A stretch of DNA of 30,275 bases from UBA1412 sp964609795 (lineage in GTDB: Bacteria > Verrucomicrobiota > Verrucomicrobiia > Limisphaerales > UBA1412). The number at the start of each line of letters is the position of its first letter. Position 1 is the first letter of the stretch. The notes below the pieces were generated by a model that made no database searches, was not told the DNA's origin, and worked only from the letters and a program-made list of their open reading frames with translations. The translations under genes and the position numbers were made by a program. The stretch lies in assembly GCA_964609795.1 (NCBI GenBank), contig CAZSTC010000029.1:1-30275 (forward strand), read 5' to 3'. Positions 1 to 5,693 of this stretch are shown here, in pieces.

Positions 1-1040
1 AGTACGATGAGCAGATAACTTGGGTCAAAAGTAGTCTGATAGATATCGCGCCAACGGGGAATAGGGGCTTGCCCAACAGGTATTGCCCATGGGATAAAGA
101 GCCAATAGAAGAGTTCACGGGCTAAGGCCCAAAAACTCGCTTCATCACAGGGATTACCGAAGCGGGTCAGATAGACAATATTCTGGCTTGAGTAGCTAAG
201 ATTATGCCCGAACTCAAAAGGACTGCCGAAACGTATCCAGTTGCTCCAGGCAAGAAAGAGAAATCCAGCAAGAATAAAGAAACTTCCAGAGAAGGGTAGA
301 AGTAGATTACGCAAAGAGCGACGTCGTCTCCATGGAGTCAAAGCGCACCAGATCAGAATGCTCCCTGCTGCAATTCCATATACTCCAAACGTGGGCCGTA
401 CGATGGCTACAAATCCCGACAAAAAGCAGGCTAAAAGCAAATCGCTTCTCCGCCTTGCCATGATATACCGAATCATAGCTAGCAAAAGAATCAGGCAAAA
501 AAGAAGCGCGTAGAGGCAAGTGACCTCATAAATGAGTTTGGCGCCCGAAAGGAAATTGAGCAAAGATGGGCAAAAAAGAATCAGAAAACTAAAGAGCAGG
601 CTCTGGGAAAGAGCTGCTCCCTGCCGTATCATGAGAGACATCGTCCTCAGGGTGTAAAGGCAGAGCAAAAAGAGAGCCACCAGCAAGGGGATGATATCCG
701 GGCATAGCGCTCCAAGTAGACGGCCCAACCCCACAAAGGGTAAATACCACAACGCAACTCCCACCCCCCAGAGCTGATGAACACCCTGATGCCAAGCCAA
801 GTCAAAGCCCATCTCGGTGATTTGTGGGCTCAGGGCCCAATGTCCCTGGAGTAATGAATCCACTTGCATCCGAATGGGATGGGAGCCATCCATCGGAAAA
901 TAAAAAAAGCCCCAACTGACCCCACTGGCCAAGACGAATACCACCTCCGCAAAAAAAGCAAACAAAACCGTCTTGCCCCAGCCAAGCCCGGGCGCTTTTT
1001 CCGGTGGTGGTCCGTCATTAGCTTGTGCAGTACCGTTCAT
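1..1040 (-). CDS. Partial polytopic membrane protein, GT-C glycosyltransferase-like (3' end beyond window)
   Basis: One open minus-strand frame runs from an ATG at 1040 to the window edge without a stop (about 346 codons), so the gene is truncated by the window and not broken. An in-frame stop lies five codons upstream of the ATG, which fixes the longest possible start. After about 20 polar residues come many hydrophobic helices. An early luminal-type segment reads like GT-C sugar transferases of the PMT/ArnT (GT39) kind: an Asp-containing loop, then LLQGHW. Later comes NWIRFGSPFEFGHN, a pattern I know from bacterial membrane mannosyl/arabinosyl-transferase-like proteins. A likely role is transfer of a sugar from a polyprenyl-phosphate donor at the outer face of the inner membrane. 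The family is inferred from pattern only; the acceptor and donor cannot be read. No clear Shine-Dalgarno sequence is visible. Confidence 0.8.
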   Translation of the reverse strand, partial: MNGTAQANDGPPPEKAPGLGWGKTVLFAFFAEVVFVLASGVSWGFFYFPMDGSHPIRMQVDSLLQGHWALSPQITEMGFDLAWHQGVHQLWGVGVALWYLPFVGLGRLLGALCPDIIPLLVALFLLCLYTLRTMSLMIRQGAALSQSLLFSFLILFCPSLLNFLSGAKLIYEVTCLYALLFCLILLLAMIRYIMARRRSDLLLACFLSGFVAIVRPTFGVYGIAAGSILIWCALTPWRRRRSLRNLLLPFSGSFFILAGFLFLAWSNWIRFGSPFEFGHNLSYSSQNIVYLTRFGNPCDEASFWALARELFYWLFIPWAIPVGQAPIPRWRDIYQTTFDPSYLLIV

Positions 1041-1290
1041 ATCACATGGGCTTCACGTTACAAGTTCGCCGGGCGACCATCGCCGCTGTCGAAGCTGACG
1101 GCTAGGCGGATATTACGATGAAGATGCGTGACCTTTCCATTGTATTCATTTCTTTTTGAGATCAGTACTAGAAATCCGATTTCGGGATAACTTTGCGGGT
1201 TTATTCGTTTCCCGAGCAAGCCCCACATAGGTAAAACAATAGACGAGGAATGTGAAAAAGCCTCTCAAATTCGCGGCTTTCCTGAGGTTC

Positions 1291-1346
1291 ATTCGCCCTG
1301 TGATATTCGCCCTGTGATATTCGCCCTGTGATATTCGCCCTGTGAT
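1291..1346. repeat. Four perfect tandem copies of a 14-bp unit
   Basis: The unit ATTCGCCCTGTGAT occurs four times head to tail with no mismatch (1291-1304, 1305-1318, 1319-1332, 1333-1346). Because 14 is not a multiple of three, each copy is read in a different frame, which argues against a protein-level repeat. It sits in a gene-free stretch. Confidence 0.97.
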
Positions 1347-1413
1347 GCTTGCCATAATTGCCATTCTCAATGCAGATTATTCCTATTCAATAATTTCGTC
1401 AATAGAAAATAAT

Positions 1414-1442
1414 TTGCATATTTTTAGAGATGAGGATACGAT
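1414..1442 (+). promoter_or_regulatory. Possible sigma70-type promoter upstream of the 1596 gene
   Basis: TTGCAT at 1414-1419 and TACGAT at 1437-1442 are spaced 17 bp apart, each matching the consensus at four positions. The surroundings are AT-rich, so chance matches are likely. It would leave a leader of about 145 nt before the gene at 1596. Confidence 0.2.
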
Positions 1443-1495
1443 CGTGCAGAGATGGTGTTTTAATGTGCAGGCGCGGTAGAAAAAATAAATCAAGA

Positions 1496-1511
1496 ATGCA
1501 ATGAGACGGCG
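1496..1511 (+). repeat. 16-bp direct repeat, copy 1
   Basis: ATGCAATGAGACGGCG occurs here and again at 2815-2830. In the second copy its inner ATG is the start codon of a gene (MRRRDS...). Here the same ATG opens only five codons (MRRRL) before a stop. This copy may be the remnant of a duplicated gene start, or chance. Confidence 0.6.
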
Positions 1512-1595
1512 ATTGTAGAGATTCTACATTAGAGCGTTGGGGACAGAGAGAGGAAATTCAAAACGGCTCGATTCTGAGGCCGATGGAAGGTAATT

Positions 1596-1967
1596 ATGAA
1601 GAGATATAAAATAATAATTAGTTTTTCATTAATTATATTTTTTGCAATTATAGCGTTTTATAATTACATGGAAAAAGTAACATATATGATTGATTTTTCT
1701 TATCCACTGCAAAATGAAGTGACAGAAATTAAAATGTCTTTGCAGGAAGGATTATATACGGTTGGATGTATTCCTGATGAAAGTTATGGTTCCAAAATTC
1801 ATCTAAAAATCTGGAGCGAAAACGAAATATATTTTGATGCAAGATTATTAAACTCCTACACTTTCTATGTCAATACGGACAAAAAAATAGAGCAAGTCAA
1901 AATGCTGGTTACATTAAAAGAAAAAGGTGTTGATGAATTATTTTTAACTTTTTCGCGATCATGGTGA
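1596..1967 (+). CDS. Small membrane-anchored hypothetical protein
   Basis: This protein of 123 residues is not recognised. The first 24 residues are a basic start (MKRYK) followed by an unbroken hydrophobic run of Ile, Phe and Leu, which is either an uncleaved N-terminal anchor or a signal peptide. The remainder is mixed polar/beta-type sequence with no Cys-rich or catalytic motif, and should lie in the periplasm. A GGAAGG ribosome binding site precedes the ATG. The gene is clearly richer in A and T than the housekeeping genes to the right, with many ATA, AAA and TTA codons, which suggests recent acquisition. It lies upstream, on the same strand, of the lipoprotein at 2090. Confidence 0.65.
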   Translation: MKRYKIIISFSLIIFFAIIAFYNYMEKVTYMIDFSYPLQNEVTEIKMSLQEGLYTVGCIPDESYGSKIHLKIWSENEIYFDARLLNSYTFYVNTDKKIEQVKMLVTLKEKGVDELFLTFSRSW

Positions 1968-2089
1968 AATACAGACATAATTACGGTTGCCGAGGGGATT
2001 CTCTGGCACAGGGTTGCTGGTTCTCCAGCGGACTTATTGGTGAAGGAAAAGGACTTAATCGGCGTTCCTTATTTCATTTAATAGCATGT

Positions 2090-2815
2090 ATGCTGTGCAA
2101 AGGCTCAGTATTCCTGTTTCTCATAGCTTTGATTTTGGGAAGCGGGTGTGATTTTTTCAAGCGCAGCTCGGTCTCCAGTGAACAGGAGCTCTACGAGCTT
2201 ATTACTCCGGGGATGACTGTCGCCGAAGTTAAAAAAATCTTTGGAAATCCCACTTTTAAAAGTGAGGAGGCAAGCATCGAGCTGTGGACGTATTATTTAA
2301 TACCACCGGATGATGGAGGTGTTCCCAAGAAGAGTACGGAATACGTCGGTAAAGTCGTTGTTCGCATGAAAGATGGACGAGTGGAAGGATGCAGGCATGA
2401 GATGCAGACTTTGCAGGTAATGGGAGACCCTTTTGTCCATACGAATGAGGGAAAACGAAACTTGCAACTTGTTTTTGCCACGACGGAGGAGATGACAAAC
2501 CTGGTAGATGCCGTGAGCAGAGAGGGGCTTGTGGATGCCAGTAAAGTCGATTCATCGGCAGGTATTACTTGCGAGATAGAGCTCGTCGACCAAGGGGAAG
2601 GAGGGGATGGCAAGAGGTACTTAACCATAAAATTGAGCAAAGAGGATACAGCTAAATTGAATGAGATGACCGAGATGCATATGGGGAAACCTTTATTGAT
2701 GATCTATAAAGGAAAGCTATTGGCCGCGCCGAAAGTTAATTTCACCCTTCCTCGAAACGCTTTTATGTTGTCGCTCAGTGACGAAAGGGCTCTGGAACAC
2801 CTTTTCAAAAAATGA
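2090..2815 (+). CDS. Lipoprotein with BamE/SmpA-like and SecD P1-head-like modules
   Basis: The protein has 241 residues from the ATG at 2090. The frame is open back to 1961, but the internal ATG is preferred because it gives a normal lipoprotein signal ending LILGSGC, with lipid-bearing Cys20. Residues about 33-57 read YELITPGMTVAEVKKIFGNP, matching the SmpA/BamE pattern (PGMT..EV...FG.P). Residues about 125-241 resemble the P1 head of SecD: a short acidic segment, then LTIKLSKEDTAKLNEM, HMGKPLLMIYKGKLLAAPKV, and a closing SLSDERALEHLF that parallels the SecD 'IsG..t.eeA..la' ending. No transmembrane helices follow, so it cannot be a translocase subunit itself. It is probably anchored in the outer or inner membrane facing the periplasm. 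Domain assignments come from pattern recognition. The function is unknown; the gene is followed after 4 nt by the next one, implying co-expression. Confidence 0.75.
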   Translation: MLCKGSVFLFLIALILGSGCDFFKRSSVSSEQELYELITPGMTVAEVKKIFGNPTFKSEEASIELWTYYLIPPDDGGVPKKSTEYVGKVVVRMKDGRVEGCRHEMQTLQVMGDPFVHTNEGKRNLQLVFATTEEMTNLVDAVSREGLVDASKVDSSAGITCEIELVDQGEGGDGKRYLTIKLSKEDTAKLNEMTEMHMGKPLLMIYKGKLLAAPKVNFTLPRNAFMLSLSDERALEHLFKK

Positions 2816-2830
2816 TGCAATGAGACGGCG
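2815..2830 (+). repeat. 16-bp direct repeat, copy 2
   Basis: Perfect match to 1496-1511. It covers the junction between the lipoprotein stop (TGA at 2813-2815) and the start codon of the following gene (ATG at 2820). Confidence 0.6.
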
Positions 2831-3077
2831 CGACTCTATTCAAAAAGCAGCCCTTTTCGTGGGAGTTTTATTCGTCCTGGGGGGTGTTTATACCCTTATC
2901 CATCCCGAAAAAGTAAGAGTACTTACCGGCGATGATATTTATTATTATCGCGGGATGAGAAACAGAATTACGCCTGTGAACTACTCCGAAAAAGAGAGCA
3001 TGATGCTTGGATATTTCTCAATAACTGTCGGTGCGATCTTTTTTGCCTTAGGTGCATACAAAGGTAAAGATGAGTGA
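2820..3077 (+). CDS. Small two-helix membrane protein, hypothetical
   Basis: The protein has 85 residues. I chose the ATG at 2820 over an upstream start at 2778, which would overlap the lipoprotein gene; 2820 lies four bases after that gene's stop, typical of an operon. There are two hydrophobic segments, residues about 9-26 (ALFVGVLFVLGGVYTLI) and 64-80 (YFSITVGAIFFALGAY). A charged linker of some 35 residues between them holds a DDIYYYRG motif. This fits a hairpin membrane protein with both ends in the cytoplasm. The family is not recognised. The close spacing suggests it works with, or is at least translated with, the BamE/SecD-like lipoprotein. Confidence 0.65.
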   Translation: MRRRDSIQKAALFVGVLFVLGGVYTLIHPEKVRVLTGDDIYYYRGMRNRITPVNYSEKESMMLGYFSITVGAIFFALGAYKGKDE

Positions 3078-3130
3078 AGATAGGAAAATGGGCGCCTAAA
3101 AGATCATGAGGAAAGGATTCAAGCGTCAAT

Positions 3131-3699
3131 ATGAATAAAATCTCAGTGAAGTTTTGGATTTGTTTTTTGGGGATAGTCGGGTTGCTTATTGCGATACTCG
3201 TGTGCATTCCTCTTTTTGGGATACATCCGCCCAGAGCCCACAGCATAATGACCAGCGGACATCTGAAACTTATCCGTCTATTAACTTTGACCGCTCTGAC
3301 TGAGGATGAAACAAAGTTAGATAGAGCTCTTGCTGACAGGTCCGACAATACCTCTTTGAGAGATACATTGTTTTCGTTTTTGAAAGAAGAGGCTGACCTG
3401 GAAGGAGATGTTATTGAAAAACAGTTCCAACAAGATGACTGGGGGACCCCATTTAATGTGGATTACACAACCAATATTGTGAAGAGCAGCGAGAAATCTC
3501 TGAGTGAGGGCTTGCTCACAAAACGGGAAGAATTCCGCATCAAAGCCATTGATCAATTAAACAGGTCTCCCATTATTGTTTGGTCCAGCGGCCCCAATCG
3601 GAAAGATGAAAGATGTTTAGGGGATGACATTGTATGGCCTCTCCTCGATGAAGAGGGAGTCTCCCGGCGTTTTCTATTGGAACAGGAATGGGGAGCTAA
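3131..3699 (+). CDS. GspG-like anchored protein, truncated by assembly gap
   Basis: About 189 residues are readable before the gap of Ns; the true end is unknown. An N-terminal hydrophobic segment (residues about 8-30) follows a short basic start. It is not a classical type IV prepilin leader: there is no G/A-FTLIE motif, so it is an ordinary membrane anchor or signal. The C-terminal half carries features of the type II secretion major pseudopilin C-domain (T2SSG): DDWGTPFNVDYTT around 103-115, and later IIVWSSGPNRKDE...GDDIVWPL, which parallels the 'I.S.GPDG..GT.DDI' calcium-loop region of GspG. The gene lies 53 bases after the two-helix protein on the same strand. Either a pseudopilin-derived domain or a periplasmic protein with this fold would fit. 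Confidence 0.7.
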
Positions 3700-3799
3700 N
3701 NNNNNNNNNNNNNNNNNNNNNNNNNNNNNNNNNNNNNNNNNNNNNNNNNNNNNNNNNNNNNNNNNNNNNNNNNNNNNNNNNNNNNNNNNNNNNNNNNNN
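3700..3799. other. Assembly gap (100 N)
   Basis: Exactly 100 Ns, the usual placeholder for a scaffold gap of unknown length. The end of the GspG-like gene, and possibly further genes, are missing here. Open frames drawn across it are meaningless. Confidence 0.99.
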
Positions 3800-3816
3800 T
3801 TCTTGAGAAGAAGGCA

Positions 3817-3848
3817 AAAGGCACAGATGCCGGAGCGTCTGTGCCTTT
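3817..3848 (-). terminator. Hairpin downstream of the thioredoxin-like gene
   Basis: An 11-bp perfect stem (3817-3827 with 3838-3848) with a 10-base loop lies about 100 bases past the stop of the minus-strand thioredoxin-like gene. On the minus strand the stem is followed by a pyrimidine-rich TTGCCTTCTTCTC; on the plus strand the stem ends in TTT. It may serve transcripts from either side, including the gene cut by the gap. Confidence 0.5.
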
Positions 3849-3951
3849 GTGTGTGTGGCCGCTTTGCGGGCGGCTATGTGAAAAGAGTCGGAGGGCAAGG
3901 CTTCGGAATCACGATAGCGGATTACCGGTAGCTCCGCCTCCTTATGTGTCA

Positions 3952-5562
3952 TTATTCTGTTTTTGCCGGTGCGGGTTCCGGAGCCGCAGGAGCTGCAGGG
4001 GCAGCAGGTTCCTCAGGAGCAGGGGCCGGGGTTACTTCAGCGGGGGCAGCAGGTTCCTCAGGAGCGGGCTTCAGCGAATTGAGGTAAACCTGCATTTGCG
4101 CTTTCATGGTGTCATCCTCCAGGGCAGCCATGGCTTTTTCGGCGGTTTGATCACCGAGCTGGGGCTGGCCTGTTTTGTAGTAAACGACGGCGCGGAAGAA
4201 ATCATTGGGGATTTTGGGTTTCTCGGTCTGAGTTTTATCGGCTTCATCCAGGAGCTGAAGGGGGAGCTCGGCGGTGGCATTATCTCCGAGGTTCATCACG
4301 ATGGAGTAGGCGGCCTGAGCCATGAGGAAAGGATCGCCTCCTTTGAGGCTTTCAAAAATTTCTTTTTCGATGTCTTTGCGAGCCTGAGGGTCAACGGATG
4401 CCGAATCGGATTCGAGGAGGGTTTTGTATTTATCCATGGCCTGGCTGGCGCGGATTTGCTTGCGCATTTGTTCGGCTTTCTGAGCGGAGGCCTCATCGAT
4501 GGAGGCCATTTCTTTCAAGACATTCTCCACGATATTGGTGTCACGTCCTCCCAGACTGCCGATCATCTGTGCTGCGGCCTGCTCCAGAGCTGAGGCATCG
4601 CCCTTGAGATCGCTGAGGAGTTTATCGGAGGCGGCCTGAACAGCTGCGGCATCCGGCGGCTCATCGGCCAGGATGACATCGGCATATTGCTCAAGAGCCT
4701 TATCGGTTTTGATCTGGCTGCGGATTTCCTTGGCTCTTTGAGCGTAGTCGTCATTGACCGTGGCCAATTGATCCAGGACTTGATTGAGGATTTCCGATTC
4801 CTCGGCCTGATAGGCGGCTTCGAGGATAGGTTCCAGAAGGTCAGGGCGTTTACCGACTTCTTTGAGGACTTCGGGCGCCATTTCCTTGGCTTTGGGGTCA
4901 CGGGCGGCCAGGAGCTGGGCAAATTCGGCGGCTCTGACGTTGGCGGCCAGATTGTATTTACCGGAGAGGATTTCTTCGAGCGGCAGATCCATCTGCATGG
5001 GGTGGCCGACCCAGACGACCTGACTCGATTTATCAATAATGAAAGCGCAGGGGATGCCGTTTTGGCCAAAGGCTTGCATGTAGCTCATGCTGGTCTCTTC
5101 GTCTTTATCCACGGCGACGATGTAATTCATATTGTCGCCCTGTTCTTCGACGAAAGGCTTGACCTCTTCGAGCTCTTCATTGGAGATACCGACAACGACC
5201 AGGCCCTGATCTTTGTATTTTTTCTGGAGCTCAGTGAGGTGAGGGATAGAAGTTTTGCAGGGACCGCACCAGGTGGCCCAGAACTCGACGACATAGGTAT
5301 TTTTGCCATCGGTGACATCGACGGGAGCTTCAGCGGTGGCGCCCTTGACCCAGGTTGCGATACTGAGGGGCTTGGCGCGGTCGCCAACCTTGGAGAACTT
5401 CATCGAAACTTCCGGAGCGCTCTGACCCAGGGCGGTTGCCGAGGAATTAGTTTCGCCCGAAGGAGAATCGGAGCCGTTGTTTTTCTTGCATCCTGTGAGG
5501 CCGCCTGTGATACAGAGGCCTGTGACAAGTGCCACTGCCAATAAAGAATTTACTCTCTTCAC
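3952..5562 (-). CDS. TlpA/ResA-like thioredoxin lipoprotein with long helical C-terminus
   Basis: The protein has 536 residues from a GTG at 5562. A TTG at 5616 would add 18 residues before the signal peptide; the GTG gives a standard lipoprotein signal ending GGLTGC, with Cys25. Residues about 48-205 are a TlpA-type thioredoxin fold: VVEFWATWCGPCKTSIP, active-site Cys99 and Cys102, then GIPCAFIID with the cis-Pro at 171. From about 210 to 500 the chain is Ala/Glu/Leu/Lys-rich and predicted helical, without a known catalytic motif. The last 40 residues are a Pro/Ala/Glu tail. The expected role is a membrane-tethered periplasmic thiol oxidoreductase, perhaps reduced by the DsbD-like protein encoded at 8301-10016. 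Typical TlpA proteins are under 200 residues, so the C-terminal 330 residues are unusual. It lies downstream of pyrG on the same strand, separated by a hairpin. Confidence 0.85.
   Translation of the reverse strand: MKRVNSLLAVALVTGLCITGGLTGCKKNNGSDSPSGETNSSATALGQSAPEVSMKFSKVGDRAKPLSIATWVKGATAEAPVDVTDGKNTYVVEFWATWCGPCKTSIPHLTELQKKYKDQGLVVVGISNEELEEVKPFVEEQGDNMNYIVAVDKDEETSMSYMQAFGQNGIPCAFIIDKSSQVVWVGHPMQMDLPLEEILSGKYNLAANVRAAEFAQLLAARDPKAKEMAPEVLKEVGKRPDLLEPILEAAYQAEESEILNQVLDQLATVNDDYAQRAKEIRSQIKTDKALEQYADVILADEPPDAAAVQAASDKLLSDLKGDASALEQAAAQMIGSLGGRDTNIVENVLKEMASIDEASAQKAEQMRKQIRASQAMDKYKTLLESDSASVDPQARKDIEKEIFESLKGGDPFLMAQAAYSIVMNLGDNATAELPLQLLDEADKTQTEKPKIPNDFFRAVVYYKTGQPQLGDQTAEKAMAALEDDTMKAQMQVYLNSLKPAPEEPAAPAEVTPAPAPEEPAAPAAPAAPEPAPAKTE
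3998..4065 (-). repeat. Two 23-bp direct copies encoding the Pro/Ala tail
   Basis: An identical 23-bp segment occurs at 3998-4020 and 4043-4065, period 45 bp (15 codons). It encodes the repeated APAPEEPAAPA segment at the C-terminus of the thioredoxin-like lipoprotein. Such repeats vary easily in copy number. Confidence 0.9.
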
Positions 5563-5628
5563 GGCTCTAGAGAGTAGGGAGAAAAGGTCTGAGGAGCAAG
5601 CGAAAAGCCGAAACAAAATCAGGGGTAA

Positions 5629-5663
5629 TTTTCTGCCCCGAGAGAGACTCCCGGGGCAGAAAA
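5629..5663 (-). terminator. Stem-loop downstream of pyrG
   Basis: A 12-bp perfect stem, TTTTCTGCCCCG at 5629-5640 pairing with 5652-5663, with an 11-base loop, begins about 30 bases after the pyrG stop. The AAAA/TTTT ends lie inside the stem and only a short TT follows on the minus strand. It may therefore attenuate pyrG transcripts rather than fully end them before the thioredoxin-like gene. Confidence 0.5.
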
Positions 5664-5693
5664 AGTGTGTGTGGCCGAAGCGGCTAATTACTA

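Larger units (their letters stand above)
1041..1595. other. Long intergenic stretch with tandem repeat
   Basis: No convincing gene was found between the GT-C-like gene and the small hypothetical at 1596. The stretch becomes AT-rich after about 1375. It holds the 14-bp tandem repeat at 1291-1346, a weak promoter candidate near 1414-1442, and one copy of a 16-bp direct repeat (1496-1511) whose second copy overlaps the start of the gene at 2820. A 74-codon minus-strand open frame (1146-1370) crosses the tandem repeat but shows no recognisable domain. Confidence 0.7.

Noticed and set aside
1146..1370. 74-codon minus-strand open frame across the tandem repeat
   Set aside because: Its first third is simply the 14-bp repeat read in all three frames, no ribosome binding site or domain is seen, and the rest resembles no family I can name.
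3131..3931. Reading frame continuing through the Ns
   Set aside because: The gap length is a placeholder, so the frame after it has no defined relation to the frame before it; the residues after the gap look non-coding and cover a hairpin.
4687..5544. 285-codon plus-strand frame opposite the thioredoxin-like gene
   Set aside because: It is antisense to a gene with clear domains, starts without a ribosome binding site, and its composition (Phe, Asp, Gly rich) is typical of a shadow frame.
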